Of a stretch of DNA of 64,000 nucleotides, positions 24,901 to 33,820 are shown in pieces (within the stretch, counting starts at the first letter, position 1; every line of letters starts with the position of its first letter). The position numbers and the translations under genes were made by a program. The DNA is from Desmodus rotundus. Lineage: Eukaryota > Chordata > Mammalia > Chiroptera > Phyllostomidae. The stretch lies in assembly GCF_022682495.2 (NCBI RefSeq), contig NC_071389.1, positions 185,737,556 through 185,801,555 on the forward strand. Reading direction: 5' to 3'. The notes below the pieces were generated by a model, which was not told where the DNA came from, searched no databases, and saw only the letters and a program-made list of their open reading frames with translations.

Positions 24901-27900
24901 ATTATAGTATTTTATGAAAGTATTTAATATGCAAAATTATTTAAGAAATAAATAAGTCATTACTAATAAGTATGTAGACAGTGTTGCTTTGTGTTGTTTA
25001 ATATAATAAAAGTATGTAGTAAAGCATTTAGATAGGCTTCAAAGGCAGATTAAGAAAATACCAACCTAAACAACTGTATCAGGCCAAAATGTATTTACAT
25101 ATATTATATTATTGATTTGTATGGTGACTCTGAATGTCAATATGTGATGCAATGATAATGTAGTAGGTAAAAGTAAAACTAATTTTAAATTTCATGTAAC
25201 TTAAAATAATGACAATTAAATAAAAAGGAGACATTTGTAAAATATTTTTTATTAAATAGAAAATATGATATGTTAATTTCCCTGTTATGTAAAGGCCATA
25301 TGCTGTTTGATGAGAAAAACATTTCCAGTAGGTAAATGGGCAAGGACTGTTGTTCACACAAGAAGAAAATACAGTGTTGAAACTTGCTGATAATCAAGGA
25401 AATTGGATATACAATTTGCCCCATTAGCAGAATTTTTTGAAATCACGGGACCTAGTGCTGGTAAATTCTGGTGACACTATACGTAGGGATCGCCATGGGC
25501 AATGACAGATGATGTGCACTTGAAAAACAAATTGACAAATGGATATCAAGAGCCACAAAAATTTTGCTCTCTCATTTTTCTTGTAATTGAAGAGGGGAGG
25601 AAAAAGCATGGGCTAAAGTGCTTATTGCACTATTGTGGATAATGGTGAAAAACTGGGAGCACTGTACATACATGCTCTCAAATAGGGCGATGGCTACTCA
25701 AGCTGGGATTTTTATCTTAACAGAGTAATCACTTTATGTGATAATTTTGAAGACTGTGTAGCAATGAGAAAAATGTTTGTTTTGTGTAAAGTATGTATAT
25801 ATAGCCAAACTATATGAGAATAAGGAGAATGGAAGTACTTACTAGTAGGGTAGTGCCTTTGCAGGGACTTTTCATTTCTTTAGCTAGTTCCTTTAGTGTT
25901 ATAATATTAAGCATGCAGTATGTAAAACCAGAAGAGAACATTTCTTATCTATAGCACTTACTTCTTTTAGGCCCACCCTCCTTATTTAGATAACGGGTTG
26001 GTGCTAATTTGTACTGTTGAGTATAAATGATATTTGGATATTTTAAACAAAGAGAATAAGTGAGTTCTCTTGTCTGCATTCTTGTTATGAAAACTAAAAA
26101 AGAACATATTCTCTAAATATATGTGTGTTATAAGATACTCAGTGTCCACCTATGCATATGTAAACTACAGAGAACTTGGGGTCATGTTGAAAATGAGGAA
26201 CAATTGTTATCTGATTCATTATTTAGAATATTGTTAAGAAGTAGTGTACCACTGCAGTTCTGTATACATGAAAATTTTATGGATTGAAAGTAGTGATTGG
26301 AATAAATACTTCTCTTCATATTGCTTTGGTTAACTAATGTGCATATGGTTCTAACAATTATGAATTCTTTGCCCAAGCTTAACTTATTTTTAGGCATTTT
26401 ATGGATGTGTATGTAAGAATATGCGTGCACATGTACACATATATCCAGGCAGTGAATTAGATAAACTTGATTGAATGGCTTATGAAATTCAGTTCTATTT
26501 ACGGTCATGTTATTTTGTTAAACAAATGATGTAGGCAGATAAATTGTGGACCCGTCTGCGCAGGCCCTGGTGAATCTACATGTGTTCATTCATTTTGGGT
26601 AGATAATTAAGACAGTCATTAATTTCGATCAGTGGTCAGCTAAACTGGGCATACCCAAAGAGGCTTTTTTAAATATCATACATAAATTCAACGAAATGAA
26701 TTTGTTTTGATACTCTGTGACAGGTAATTGAGAAAAATATTTATGGCTTTTAAAAAAATACAATTTTAGGAAAACAAAATATTTTTCTTGGTGGCTAATA
26801 TGTGACTTTTTTTTCAGTCAAGCATATCTCAATAGATATTTTCATTTGACCAATTTATTTTAATTTCCATGTTTTAAATATAGAATTCCTGGATTTATTT
26901 TTTATACTTATTCTAGTCGTTACATTTTATAGATACTTGCTGCAATTAAAAACTCTGTGAGCTTCTTGAGGTGTAGATGTAGGGCTTTTCCCTCACTTTC
27001 ATCTCTTTAGCAGACTGTTAAACAAGTGAGCGCTTCTAGAAAAACGCCTCTTGAACTGAAATTTTTAGAATTTCACCCAATCTTGGGTTAATAGATATAA
27101 ATGTCTGTGTATTTTAACATTAGCTTTGGGATAAATCTAGATATTCCCTCACAATATTAAGTTAGCACAGTGTTAAGGGACAAATGAGAGTTTTTAACAT
27201 AAGCTTTATCTGACTGGCCCTATCTTTTTTTTTTTATTTTATTTTTATTTTTTAATCCTCATCCAAGGATATGTTTATTGGTTTTAGAAAGAGAGGGAGG
27301 GAGGGAAGAAGAGAAGGCCGGGGTGGGGGGAGAGAGAGAGAGAGAGAGACATTGGTATGAAGAGAAACATAGATCAGTTGCTTCCCATATGCACCCTCTC
27401 CAGGGATGGAACCCACAAACTAGGTATGTGCCCTAACTGGGAATCTGACCCACAACCGTTTTTGGTGTACGGGACAATGCTCCAACCAACTGAACCGCCC
27501 AGCCAGGGCTGACTGGCCGTATCTTTGATTTGACACAGGTACATTAATCCAGGGCTTAAAATAATTCAAGCTTAATGAATTAATGTGGCTTAATGAATGT
27601 TTTTTGAATTGACTTTACTGTTGTACACATTCACAAAATTTCTCCAGTAGTCAGTGAATGCACTACAAGTCTGAGGGCACTGGGGAGAGAAACAGAAAGA
27701 AACTGAAGACTTTATCACTGCTAGTTTTTAACTGAAGTTTTAATGCATTAGCTAATGTCTAATCTCACTATTTTTCAGCAAGTGAAGAAGAGAATTAAAA
27801 GTTGCACTGTCTTTAAATTTTTATCTTTGAGTTTGATTTTCCTAGCTATCAAATAACCTTGCATTTTAATGTTAAAATACTTTTGTCACAAGCACTAATT

Positions 27901-30900
27901 GTTATTTATTTTTAATCTTAGGTTACACATATTGCTGAAGACCCTCCTTGTAGTTGTTCTCATCGATTTTCTATTGAATACTTATCTGAAGGACGGTACC
28001 GACTAGGGGACAAAATACTCTTTATAAGAGTAAGTCTACCGTTTACATTCTATTTACACACAGATCTTGTTTTGAAATTAGATTTATTGCTTTACCAACA
28101 TCCATTTGCTCCCCTTTTACTTTTTTAAAAATTGGTGTTATTAATGAAAGAATTTCACTGTACAGAAAAAATACAGAATTCTTGCTTTCATGAATATGTA
28201 ACAAATTTAGGTAAACACCTTTAACATGACAAAACAACTAACTACAAAGAGCTAAGACTACTTTGAAATCAAATATAATCAGGAGGAAAAATCTTTGTAT
28301 ATTTCAGGTAACTCATTCCATTTTTCAAATTTTTTTTTTAAGATTTTATTTATTTATTTTTAAAGAGAGGGAAGGGAGGGAGAAAGAGTGGGAGAGAAAC
28401 ATCAATGTATGGCTGTCTCTAGTTCACCCCCTATTGGGGACCTGGCCTGCAACCCAGGCATGTGCCCTGACTGGGAATCAAACTGGCAACGCTTTGGTTC
28501 ACAGGCCCATGCTCAATCCACTGAGCTACACCAGCCAGGGCCATTTTTCAAATTTTCTAAAAAGAAATAATGTTTCATTGTAGTAAGAAAAACAGGAAAC
28601 AATACATCAAATGACATTGAATGTCATAATAAGAAAAGGAAATAGAAGCACTGCAATTTACAGTAATGTATACATTGTGTCTTAGGTAGAAAACCTTTTT
28701 ATATCAACACAGCATCAGTATATATACAAAATGCGGCTGTACATATTTATTTCCTTTCTTTGTCCCTGCAACCTGCAACTGATTATCCCCTTTGCTGGTA
28801 AGGAGAGAGGAGTTTCACCTGTTCAGCTTTCTGTCTACTTCTGATGCACGAGCTGTTCTATTTCTAATTTGGTAATATAATATGAATGTATTTAAAAATA
28901 TAATTTGAACCTCTGTATTTTTTTGTTTCATATATTGTCATTACCTCCCCACACCCTACCCAAATCACACAGAAACATTATATGTACTTTTTTTAAAATT
29001 TGCTTTCTTTTCGAAGGCCACATTGTGTAGTGATAGCGCACACAGCATGGAATTAGAGTGCAGATTTTCAGGGCAATCTCATCCAGTTATGCGGCTTTTC
29101 CTGTTTCAGGGATGGGGTGGGCAGAAATCCAGCTTGGTCTCCACTGGCAGACTCAGGATGTGCCTTACCCACACAGAAGCACCATCGGGGTTGGCGCAGC
29201 CTGGTGCATTTGAGGCGAGGCCAGGCTTTGTGATTTGAGACTATTTCTTTAATCTCTCAGAGCCAAAGTTTTCACATCTGCAAAGAAGAACTAGTAATAA
29301 GTTATATCAAAGTTTTAAAATGATCAAATTGATAATATATATGAAAGTAATTTATTAAATTATAAAGTACATGTATTCATCATTTTTATCTTTCACAATA
29401 ATTTTTGTTTTTATGTGGCATTTTTTTCTGTAATTCTCCATTTCTCTTTCATTCCTTCAATCCTGGATTCTTTATTGAGCAATATTGCCCTTGCAATTTT
29501 GTGTGTTAGTAATTTTCATTGTTTAGGATGCAAGTTGTGTGTAAATATGTTCCTTACAAATTGGAGGGTATTGTTTTGTTATTTGCATGATTTAATATTG
29601 GATTAAATTTATTACTTTAATAATACAAGGAAGAGACTGTCAATTTATAATAAAGTACTGGCAACTCTGAATTTCATAGATCACAGACGTCACAGACTGT
29701 GACTGCTAGTAAATTGTAACTGTGAAACTTACAGTTTTATACCTTTGTTTTTTACTTTCTTTTGGGGAAAAGATGCTTCATGGAAAACATGTCATGGTCC
29801 GTGTTGGTGGAGGCTGGGATACTCTTCAAGGATTTTTGCTAAAATATGACCCCTGTCGAATATTACAGTTTGCTACACTAGAGCAAAAAATTCTAGCATT
29901 TCAAAAAGGAGTTTCTAACGAAAATGTACCTGATTCACCTGCCAGAACACCTCAGCCTCCTGAGATGAATCCAATGTCAGCAGTTAGCATGTTTCAGAAA
30001 GAGAAGTCAAAACCAAGCACTCCAGTTGGGATTACAAGGAGCAAAGGAAAGCAGGTATGTCCGCCAGGTGTGACGCTGCCAGTGTCTTCCCCGAAAGGAC
30101 GGAACCTGGGCTCCGTGTCAGTCCGTTCTAAAATGCCAAGTTCCCCAGCAGTATCATCTGATCTCAAACTCAGATCTTCAAAAGGCATAACAAAGAAACC
30201 ACAGGCTCCTTCAAACAGTGCATCACCTTCACTTGCTTCTTTAAATCCAGGAGGTAAAAGCACTTCTTCACCAGCCTTATCAAGAACTACACCTTGTGTA
30301 TCTGAGTCATTAAGAAAATGTATCTCACCACCCAGTACTCCAAAGGCCAAGTTTATTCCAGCCCAGAAATCAAGAGATGTGCCTGAGTCTACATGTTTGC
30401 CAAATAAGTGTTCTGGAAAAACCAAACCAAAGCATTTGAAACATAATCATGTATCTTTTAGGGATAATGCAGTGTATCATTCAGCTGTACATTTAAATTC
30501 ATCATCAAAGTGTCCAAAACTACCTACACCTTCTTCTGACCAGTCCCCTGCAAAAATGACTAAGTCCAGCTCTAAAACAATAACTGCAGGTCTAGGAACA
30601 CGGTCTCAGCCATCTGATAGAGCCCCAAAGGCAGCGGCAGGGCCGGCACAGAAGCTTAAGTCAGCCTTGAACTTAAACCAGCCACTTTCTGTATCCTCAG
30701 TTGCTCCTGCAAAAGCACAGGTATCAAAAGATAAGAATATAGTTTCAGTTGCCAAAAAGCAGCCTCAGAATATAAGTACGTCCCAGAAGACAGGATTCAG
30801 CTCCTCAAAGTCCCCTGGTCGTACCCCACTGTCCATCATGAGCCTTCCTCAGTCTTCTACAAAAACCCACACTGTATCAAAGGCAGCGCAGACTGCCACA

Positions 30901-31077
30901 AAGAGCCAGTATTCAGCCAGAGGACCTCCAAAAAGTGGCAAAACCCCAGCTTCAACCAGGAAACCACCCTCGTCTGATAAGGAAGCAGTTAGTGGAGATA
31001 CAAAACCTACTGCAAAGAAAAAGGAAGACGATGACCATTATTTTGTTATGACTGGAAGTAAGAAACCTAGAAAGTAA
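13598..31077 (+). CDS. GAS2L3: GAS2L3, actin-microtubule cytolinker (spliced coding sequence)
   Basis: The coding segments are 13598-13615, 13984-14152, 15539-15654, 18188-18329, 23263-23326, 23958-24096, 27922-28029 and 29773-31077. They join to 2061 bases, 686 residues plus TAA, with all introns GT-AG and phases consistent. The human protein is 694 residues in my memory. A CH domain (about residues 46-170) binds F-actin. A GAR/GAS2 domain (about 208-282, with the CSCSHRFSI and GGGW motifs) and the basic tail bind microtubules. The tail (about 300-686) is rich in Ser, Pro and Lys, has proline-directed sites such as ARTP, GRTP and KTP, and ends [13 protein letters not shown]. Family knowledge: GAS2L3 acts at the spindle midzone and midbody in cytokinesis, is induced in G2/M, and is removed through APC/C-Cdh1. 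No disabling change is seen, so the gene looks functional. Confidence 0.97.
13984..14152 (+). CDS. GAS2L3: GAS2L3 coding exon 2 (residues 7-63)
   Basis: The exon follows 'ttctctag' and precedes GTAAGA. It encodes [12 protein letters not shown] and then the run [11 protein letters not shown] that opens the CH domain. Two S/T-P sites (SPRS, LTPR) lie in the leader before the domain. It starts in phase 0 and ends after the first base of Gly63. Intron 2, just upstream, is only 368 bases and holds nothing notable. Confidence 0.96.
14153..15538 (+). other. GAS2L3: GAS2L3 intron 3
   Basis: The intron starts with GTAAGA and ends with gcctttag. It carries one VES SINE (14656-14873) and, near 14190-14320, an old dispersed repeat resembling the 'cactgtgctaggtgctgggg' class of mammalian repeats. 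The remaining 650 bases are AT-rich with no recognisable element. Confidence 0.6.
14656..14873 (+). mobile_element. VES-type SINE
   Basis: The tRNA-like head 'caggtgtggctcagttgagt' is followed by 'tcagggcacacgcctgtgtt', 'gttggggcgtgtacgagagg', 'caaccaatcgatgtttctct' and an A-rich tail. The 10-base direct repeat tgataagtgc at 14646-14655 and 14874-14883 flanks it. It lies in sense orientation within intron 3 of GAS2L3. Confidence 0.9.
15539..15654 (+). CDS. GAS2L3: GAS2L3 coding exon 3 (residues 63-101, CH domain)
   Basis: The exon lies between gcctttag and GTAAGT. It completes Gly63 and reads [20 protein letters not shown], a core helix of the CH domain in which the DNG..LCQL segment is diagnostic of the GAS2 family. 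It ends in phase 0 at Gly101. Confidence 0.97.
15740..15935 (+). repeat. MIR SINE, sense
   Basis: Landmarks are 'tgagaccttggataacttaa', 'cttatttgtgaagtggaggt', 'aattaaatgagataatctac' and 'gtgcctagtgcacagtaaat'. It lies in intron 4 and is a diverged old copy. Confidence 0.65.
16350..16560 (+). mobile_element. L1 3'-end fragment, sense
   Basis: The sequence 'tatagtcagtcatgttgtaa', then 'gctgtacacctgaaactaat', then 'tgtgaactgtaattgaaaaa' and an A-rich tail is the 3' terminus of a mammalian L1 (L1MA-like). It is 5'-truncated, with no coding content. Confidence 0.6.
16590..16940 (+). mobile_element. L1 3'-end fragment, sense
   Basis: It contains 'tgctcatcaagagagagaaa', 'tggttaaatatttattatgg' and 'atattatccatccatttata', then the bat-type L1 terminus 'ggtgaacacacaatacagtg', 'aattttgttaaccattgtca' and 'ttcaataaaaagg'. 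The same terminus recurs at 47079-47205. Confidence 0.6.
17420..17660 (+). mobile_element. L1 3'-UTR fragment, sense
   Basis: A purine-rich stretch includes 'actgtcagtaaccagagggg', 'ggacacatggacaaagccaa', 'ggtggggaatggagacaact' and 'aacaacaatgaaaaaaaagt'. It is the sense copy of the C/T-rich L1 3' UTR seen inverted elsewhere in the window, and ends in an A-rich tail. Confidence 0.55.
18188..18329 (+). CDS. GAS2L3: GAS2L3 coding exon 4 (residues 102-149, CH domain)
   Basis: The exon lies between ccttttccag and GTGAGT. It encodes [20 protein letters not shown] and then [12 protein letters not shown], the family signature of the CH domain in GAS2 proteins. It ends after the first base of Val149. 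Confidence 0.98.
18880..18953. repeat. Compound microsatellite (ATTT)n and (AC)n
   Basis: A short TATT/ATTT tract (about 18889-18911) is followed by a perfect AC dinucleotide run at 18921-18953. It lies in intron 5 of GAS2L3. Confidence 0.9.
20763..20951 (-). mobile_element. Young truncated L1 3' end nested in older L1
   Basis: The T-rich start (inverted poly-A tail) runs into 'ttattgttattcaattacag', then a C/T-rich 3' UTR. The 15-base direct repeat aggttctgatttctt at 20748-20762 and 20952-20966 flanks it, marking a target-primed insertion of only about 190 bases. Confidence 0.85.
22127..22174 (-). mobile_element. 48-bp L1 tail micro-insertion
   Basis: A T/G-rich stretch of 48 bases, including 'tttattgttatttaa' (the bat L1 3' terminus), is flanked by a 15-base direct repeat, ttattacaggggttt, at 22112-22126 and 22175-22189. 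The insert is essentially an A-tail with about 20 bases of L1 body, so it is an extreme case of 5' truncation. Confidence 0.65.
23263..23326 (+). CDS. GAS2L3: GAS2L3 coding exon 5 (residues 149-170)
   Basis: A 64-base exon lies between ttccttcacag and GTATGT. It encodes [20 protein letters not shown] and S, closing the CH domain. It is split-codon at both ends (phases 1 and 2). Confidence 0.97.
23958..24096 (+). CDS. GAS2L3: GAS2L3 coding exon 6 (residues 170-216, inter-domain linker)
   Basis: The exon lies between ggttttcag and GTAAGT. It encodes [20 protein letters not shown], then a Ser/Pro stretch and the [10 protein letters not shown] segment leading into the GAR domain. It ends in phase 0. 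Intron 6 upstream (23327-23957) shows no recognisable repeat. Confidence 0.97.
24360..24690 (-). repeat. L2-like fragment, antisense (tentative)
   Basis: The series 'aggcataaaatgatgagaac', 'gataggtaggaga'-like purine-rich blocks and 'ggtgtctaagtaaaggggac' follows the pattern of an inverted, highly diverged L2. It lies in intron 7. The 131-codon minus-strand open frame here has no recognisable protein content. Confidence 0.3.
25610..25800 (+). repeat. Possible L1 3'-region fragment, sense
   Basis: The phrases 'tggtgaaaaactgggagcac' and 'gtgtagcaatgagaaaaatg' resemble degraded forms of the L1 3' UTR motif for 'aactggaaacaacc...'. It is weak and the edges are uncertain. The rest of intron 7 between about 24700 and 27200 is AT-rich with nothing else recognisable. 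Confidence 0.3.
27228..27509 (-). mobile_element. VES-type SINE with long GA-rich tail
   Basis: On the minus strand it begins GCCCTGGCTGGGCGGTTCAG and contains the box B-like and 'GTTAGGGCACATACC' segments, ending in GA-rich and A-rich tail sequence. A 17-base target-site duplication with one mismatch (tgactggccctatcttt / tgactggccgtatcttt) flanks it at 27211-27227 and 27510-27526. It lies in intron 7, antisense to GAS2L3. Confidence 0.9.
27922..28029 (+). CDS. GAS2L3: GAS2L3 coding exon 7 (residues 217-252, GAR domain)
   Basis: The exon lies between tttaatcttag and GTAAGT, exactly 36 codons in phase 0. It encodes [19 protein letters not shown] and [13 protein letters not shown], the first half of the GAR domain with its cysteine motif. 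Confidence 0.98.
28334..28540 (-). mobile_element. VES-type SINE
   Basis: Inverted SINE: T-rich tail, 'gggagagaaacatcaatgta', 'ctattggggacctggcctgc', 'gtgccctgactgggaatcaa' and head 'gagctacaccagccagggc'. The 16-base duplication ccatttttcaaatttt flanks it at about 28318-28333 and 28541-28556. It is in intron 8 of GAS2L3. The 106-codon open frame crossing it is repeat-derived. Confidence 0.92.
29010..29340 (+). repeat. MIR SINE, sense, apparently split by unrelated sequence
   Basis: The MIR 5' landmark 'cattgtgtagtgatagcgca' and 'ggaattagagtgcagatttt' occurs at 29021-29070, and the 3' landmark 'ctttaatctctcagagccaa', 'tcacatctgcaaagaagaac' at 29249-29292. Between them lie about 150 bases that do not fit MIR. 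It is diverged and in intron 8. Confidence 0.45.
29773..31077 (+). CDS. GAS2L3: GAS2L3 last coding exon (residues 253-686)
   Basis: The acceptor is cttttggggaaaag|ATG; the frame continues from Arg252 into [15 protein letters not shown], the second half of the GAR domain, which ends near residue 282. The remaining 400 codons form the disordered basic tail with many S-P/T-P sites. TAA is at 31075-31077. An open frame continues upstream into the intron to 29722, but that part is intronic because the protein joins exactly at 29773. Long single terminal exons are usual in this gene. Confidence 0.97.
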   Translation: MLHGKHVMVRVGGGWDTLQGFLLKYDPCRILQFATLEQKILAFQKGVSNENVPDSPARTPQPPEMNPMSAVSMFQKEKSKPSTPVGITRSKGKQVCPPGVTLPVSSPKGRNLGSVSVRSKMPSSPAVSSDLKLRSSKGITKKPQAPSNSASPSLASLNPGGKSTSSPALSRTTPCVSESLRKCISPPSTPKAKFIPAQKSRDVPESTCLPNKCSGKTKPKHLKHNHVSFRDNAVYHSAVHLNSSSKCPKLPTPSSDQSPAKMTKSSSKTITAGLGTRSQPSDRAPKAAAGPAQKLKSALNLNQPLSVSSVAPAKAQVSKDKNIVSVAKKQPQNISTSQKTGFSSSKSPGRTPLSIMSLPQSSTKTHTVSKAAQTATKSQYSARGPPKSGKTPASTRKPPSSDKEAVSGDTKPTAKKKEDDDHYFVMTGSKKPRK

Positions 31078-33790
31078 ATGAAACTGTGCCATTTTAAGAA
31101 AACAGAAAAGAGAATGAACGTGTTAGTTTCACATGTGAAAAGGTTCTGTTTGTGTTTATGCAAATAGGTGCAGACCTTGAGGACAATAGTGTAAGGGTTG
31201 GAGGCTGGGGTAGAGGTAGGGGTGGTAAGGAGAGGGCTCATGGGAATTAGGCATCTGAATTCACTAGAAGGTGCCCTTTGTAGTCAGGCAGTGGTAAACT
31301 CACCACAAGGCTCTTATGAATAATAGACATTTATCGGATTTTCAGTCCATAGAATCTTTATTAATGTCTGCCCTTTAAGGGAACTGTAAAGTCAAATAAC
31401 ACTACTAGAGCTTTAACTATAGTTGCTTTGTTTTGAATATGTGTTAAGTATAGGTTTATATTTATATAGAGATGTTACATACCTGCTAGTAGCAACAGTG
31501 GTGCTCTTAATATTAGTTACTGATTTTAGTAAAAAACCCAACGGTTTGGCACTTGTCTTACAAAAAGCACCTAATTTAATTTTCTGGCGGGGATTGTCTG
31601 ATCAAAGAATACTAAGTACCAGTGGCTGCTGCTGATTCGGTTGGTGTTATTCTGGGTTTGGTAAAATTGCTACTTTTCTTTAAGCTTTCCAAATCAGAGG
31701 GAACTGATTTTTTTAACTGGCTTATTAACATTGGTAATAATTTGTTACCAATATTTTTGGTTAAAAAAAGAAAGCCAGTTGAGGTATTGTGAAATGTCAA
31801 CTGAAATTTGGTAAAATCCAAGGTTTTTCATATTATTTGTAAGACTTTACAGCTTGTACTTTAGATGGGTGTTGTGCAGTGTGAAAGGGGAAACCGATTT
31901 AGTAGCTTTTAGGATATTAAAATATTTTTAATAATGTAATTTCCTACAAGAGCAGATATGAATTTTTACATTAATATAATATTTTAACATCAGAGTTACA
32001 TTTTAATAATCCTAAAGTTAAGGTGATAAAGAATCTTAGAATTCTTATCTAAGAATTCTCTATTAAAAGGTGCTATATACAGATTCTATCATGTGATTAT
32101 TTTTCTTTAGACAGCACAATACCAGTTTTAATTAGCTTCTTCCAACTACATTAATTTTCTTTTATAAAATCATGCTGCCTTCAGTTTTGCAATGGCAAGT
32201 AACAGTATATATGTAGCATTTTCTGCCCCATAGTCAGATTCTCCAAGGAACATATCCAGACCATGTATGACTGCATAGAGTCCATCCATTTAAGGTGGTG
32301 TTTGTAAATGATTTTTAAGAGATTGTGGATATTTGAAAAAGTGTTAAATATTACTTTCATAAGTCTTGGGGTATGTTTAATAACTGTACAGTATTATCAG
32401 TTATCACAGATTATTATATTCAATATTGAGGCTTGTGATTCTCTATTTTAAACTGTAATGTGTTTTGTAAAGCAAAGTAATGGTTTATACAAATGTGCAA
32501 TCAGAATAAGCATTTTAAGCTGACTGAATGTTCTATAGATTATAAAGCAAGAAAACGGATAAAACTAAATGATCTTTTGTCTGAGTCATCTGGCTAAAAT
32601 AAGGATATATGCAAGCTGGTTTTTGGAATAACTGATGCTTTTCTTTTTAAAAGACACACTCACCAAATATTTGGTTTAGTTCTGCTGTTGATCTGGGCAT
32701 TGAGAGAGATCATATGTTCAATTTGGAAAGTAAGGTCAATGTTCAAGAAGTGCTGGAGGCTTTATATTTTTAGTGATCAGAAATATTTAATGCATGTTTC
32801 AGAGAGGAAGAATTTTACCTTTAAGGAGTTTATTTCCTTGTAAGAAGAAACACTACTTTTGTATCAGTAACTTCTAGAACTTAAAAAAAAGTAAATGATA
32901 TTACAGCCAACCTATGAATCCAAGCATATTTCACAGTGTGTGTTGAGAGCCATCAGGAATGAAGTATCCCACATATAGCTGGCACGAATTCCAAGAATGG
33001 TTCTTTGAAAAATTGGAAATTCATTTATAAGTAGCCTTATTCTTCATCAGTAGGAAATTTCTCTGCTTGTATTCATGTTGAATGAATTTTTATTTATGTA
33101 TGGTTTACCCTTCCAAAATGAAGGTTTTTTGGAAATACACGATGCCTGACAGATACTTTCTTTAAATATATTTTCAAATGCTATTAAAGAACTACTGTCT
33201 CTAATTATTTTCACGGTTTAAAAAATATATTGTTGAAGTTGGAAAGTTTTTATTTCTCTTAATAATAGCGCAAGATTATAAAGATTTTTGTGTTTGATAT
33301 TTAGTAAGTTAATATTAAGCTTAAATTACTGAAGTAACCAGAGGAAGAAATAATGTGTATTTTCAAAAAAAAATGGAGTAAGGTTTTTTTTGCTATAAAT
33401 TTTTAACATAACTAATACATCAAATTAATCTTCAGAAGAACATGAAATTATGATTATTTTTACATTAGGTGTTTAACGCTTATATCTTCAAAATGCCTTA
33501 ATAAATTAGATTACTTCTAACTTTTCTCCTCACAGTGAGTTTACAGTTCTTAGTGAATACAGGAAATATTTTGAGAAATAAATTACTGTTCCTTTACTCT
33601 ATCTCTGATTTAAAAATCTATTGCTTCTTTAAAAGGTTTCCATAACAAGCTGTTATGATGTTGTGCTACATTCTTACATCCAAGTTCACATACTGACTAT
33701 CCGAATACAATTTTGTGTAATTCCTTGTGCGAGCTTTGTTTGTATCAGACTCATGTTTTCTCAAATATTAAAATGTAAACATATGCACCA
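31078..33790 (+). other. GAS2L3: GAS2L3 3' UTR
   Basis: About 2.7 kb of AT-rich, repeat-free sequence follows the stop codon. Freedom from SINE, L1 and MIR insertions contrasts with the introns and fits a selected untranslated region. Several ATTTA motifs are present. Its end is placed at the poly(A) signal at 33767; earlier AATAAA motifs at 33500 and 33577 could give shorter forms. Confidence 0.65.
33767..33772 (+). terminator. GAS2L3: Probable GAS2L3 polyadenylation signal (ATTAAA)
   Basis: ATTAAA is followed 14-20 bases later by CA-containing sequence suitable for cleavage, and then by a U/GU-rich element, 'ttgcttttttgtgtgttctg', at 33801-33820. That three-part layout is typical of a mammalian poly(A) site. 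AATAAA at 33500-33505 and 33577-33582 are alternatives. Confidence 0.55.
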
Positions 33791-33820
33791 AGTTCTCAGT
33801 TTGCTTTTTTGTGTGTTCTG

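Noticed and set aside
29722..29772. Upstream extension of the last GAS2L3 exon frame, starting [14 protein letters not shown] and resembling a signal peptide.
   Set aside because: The hydrophobic stretch is the translated pyrimidine tract of the intron. The protein joins cleanly from exon 7 (Arg252) to M253 at 29773.
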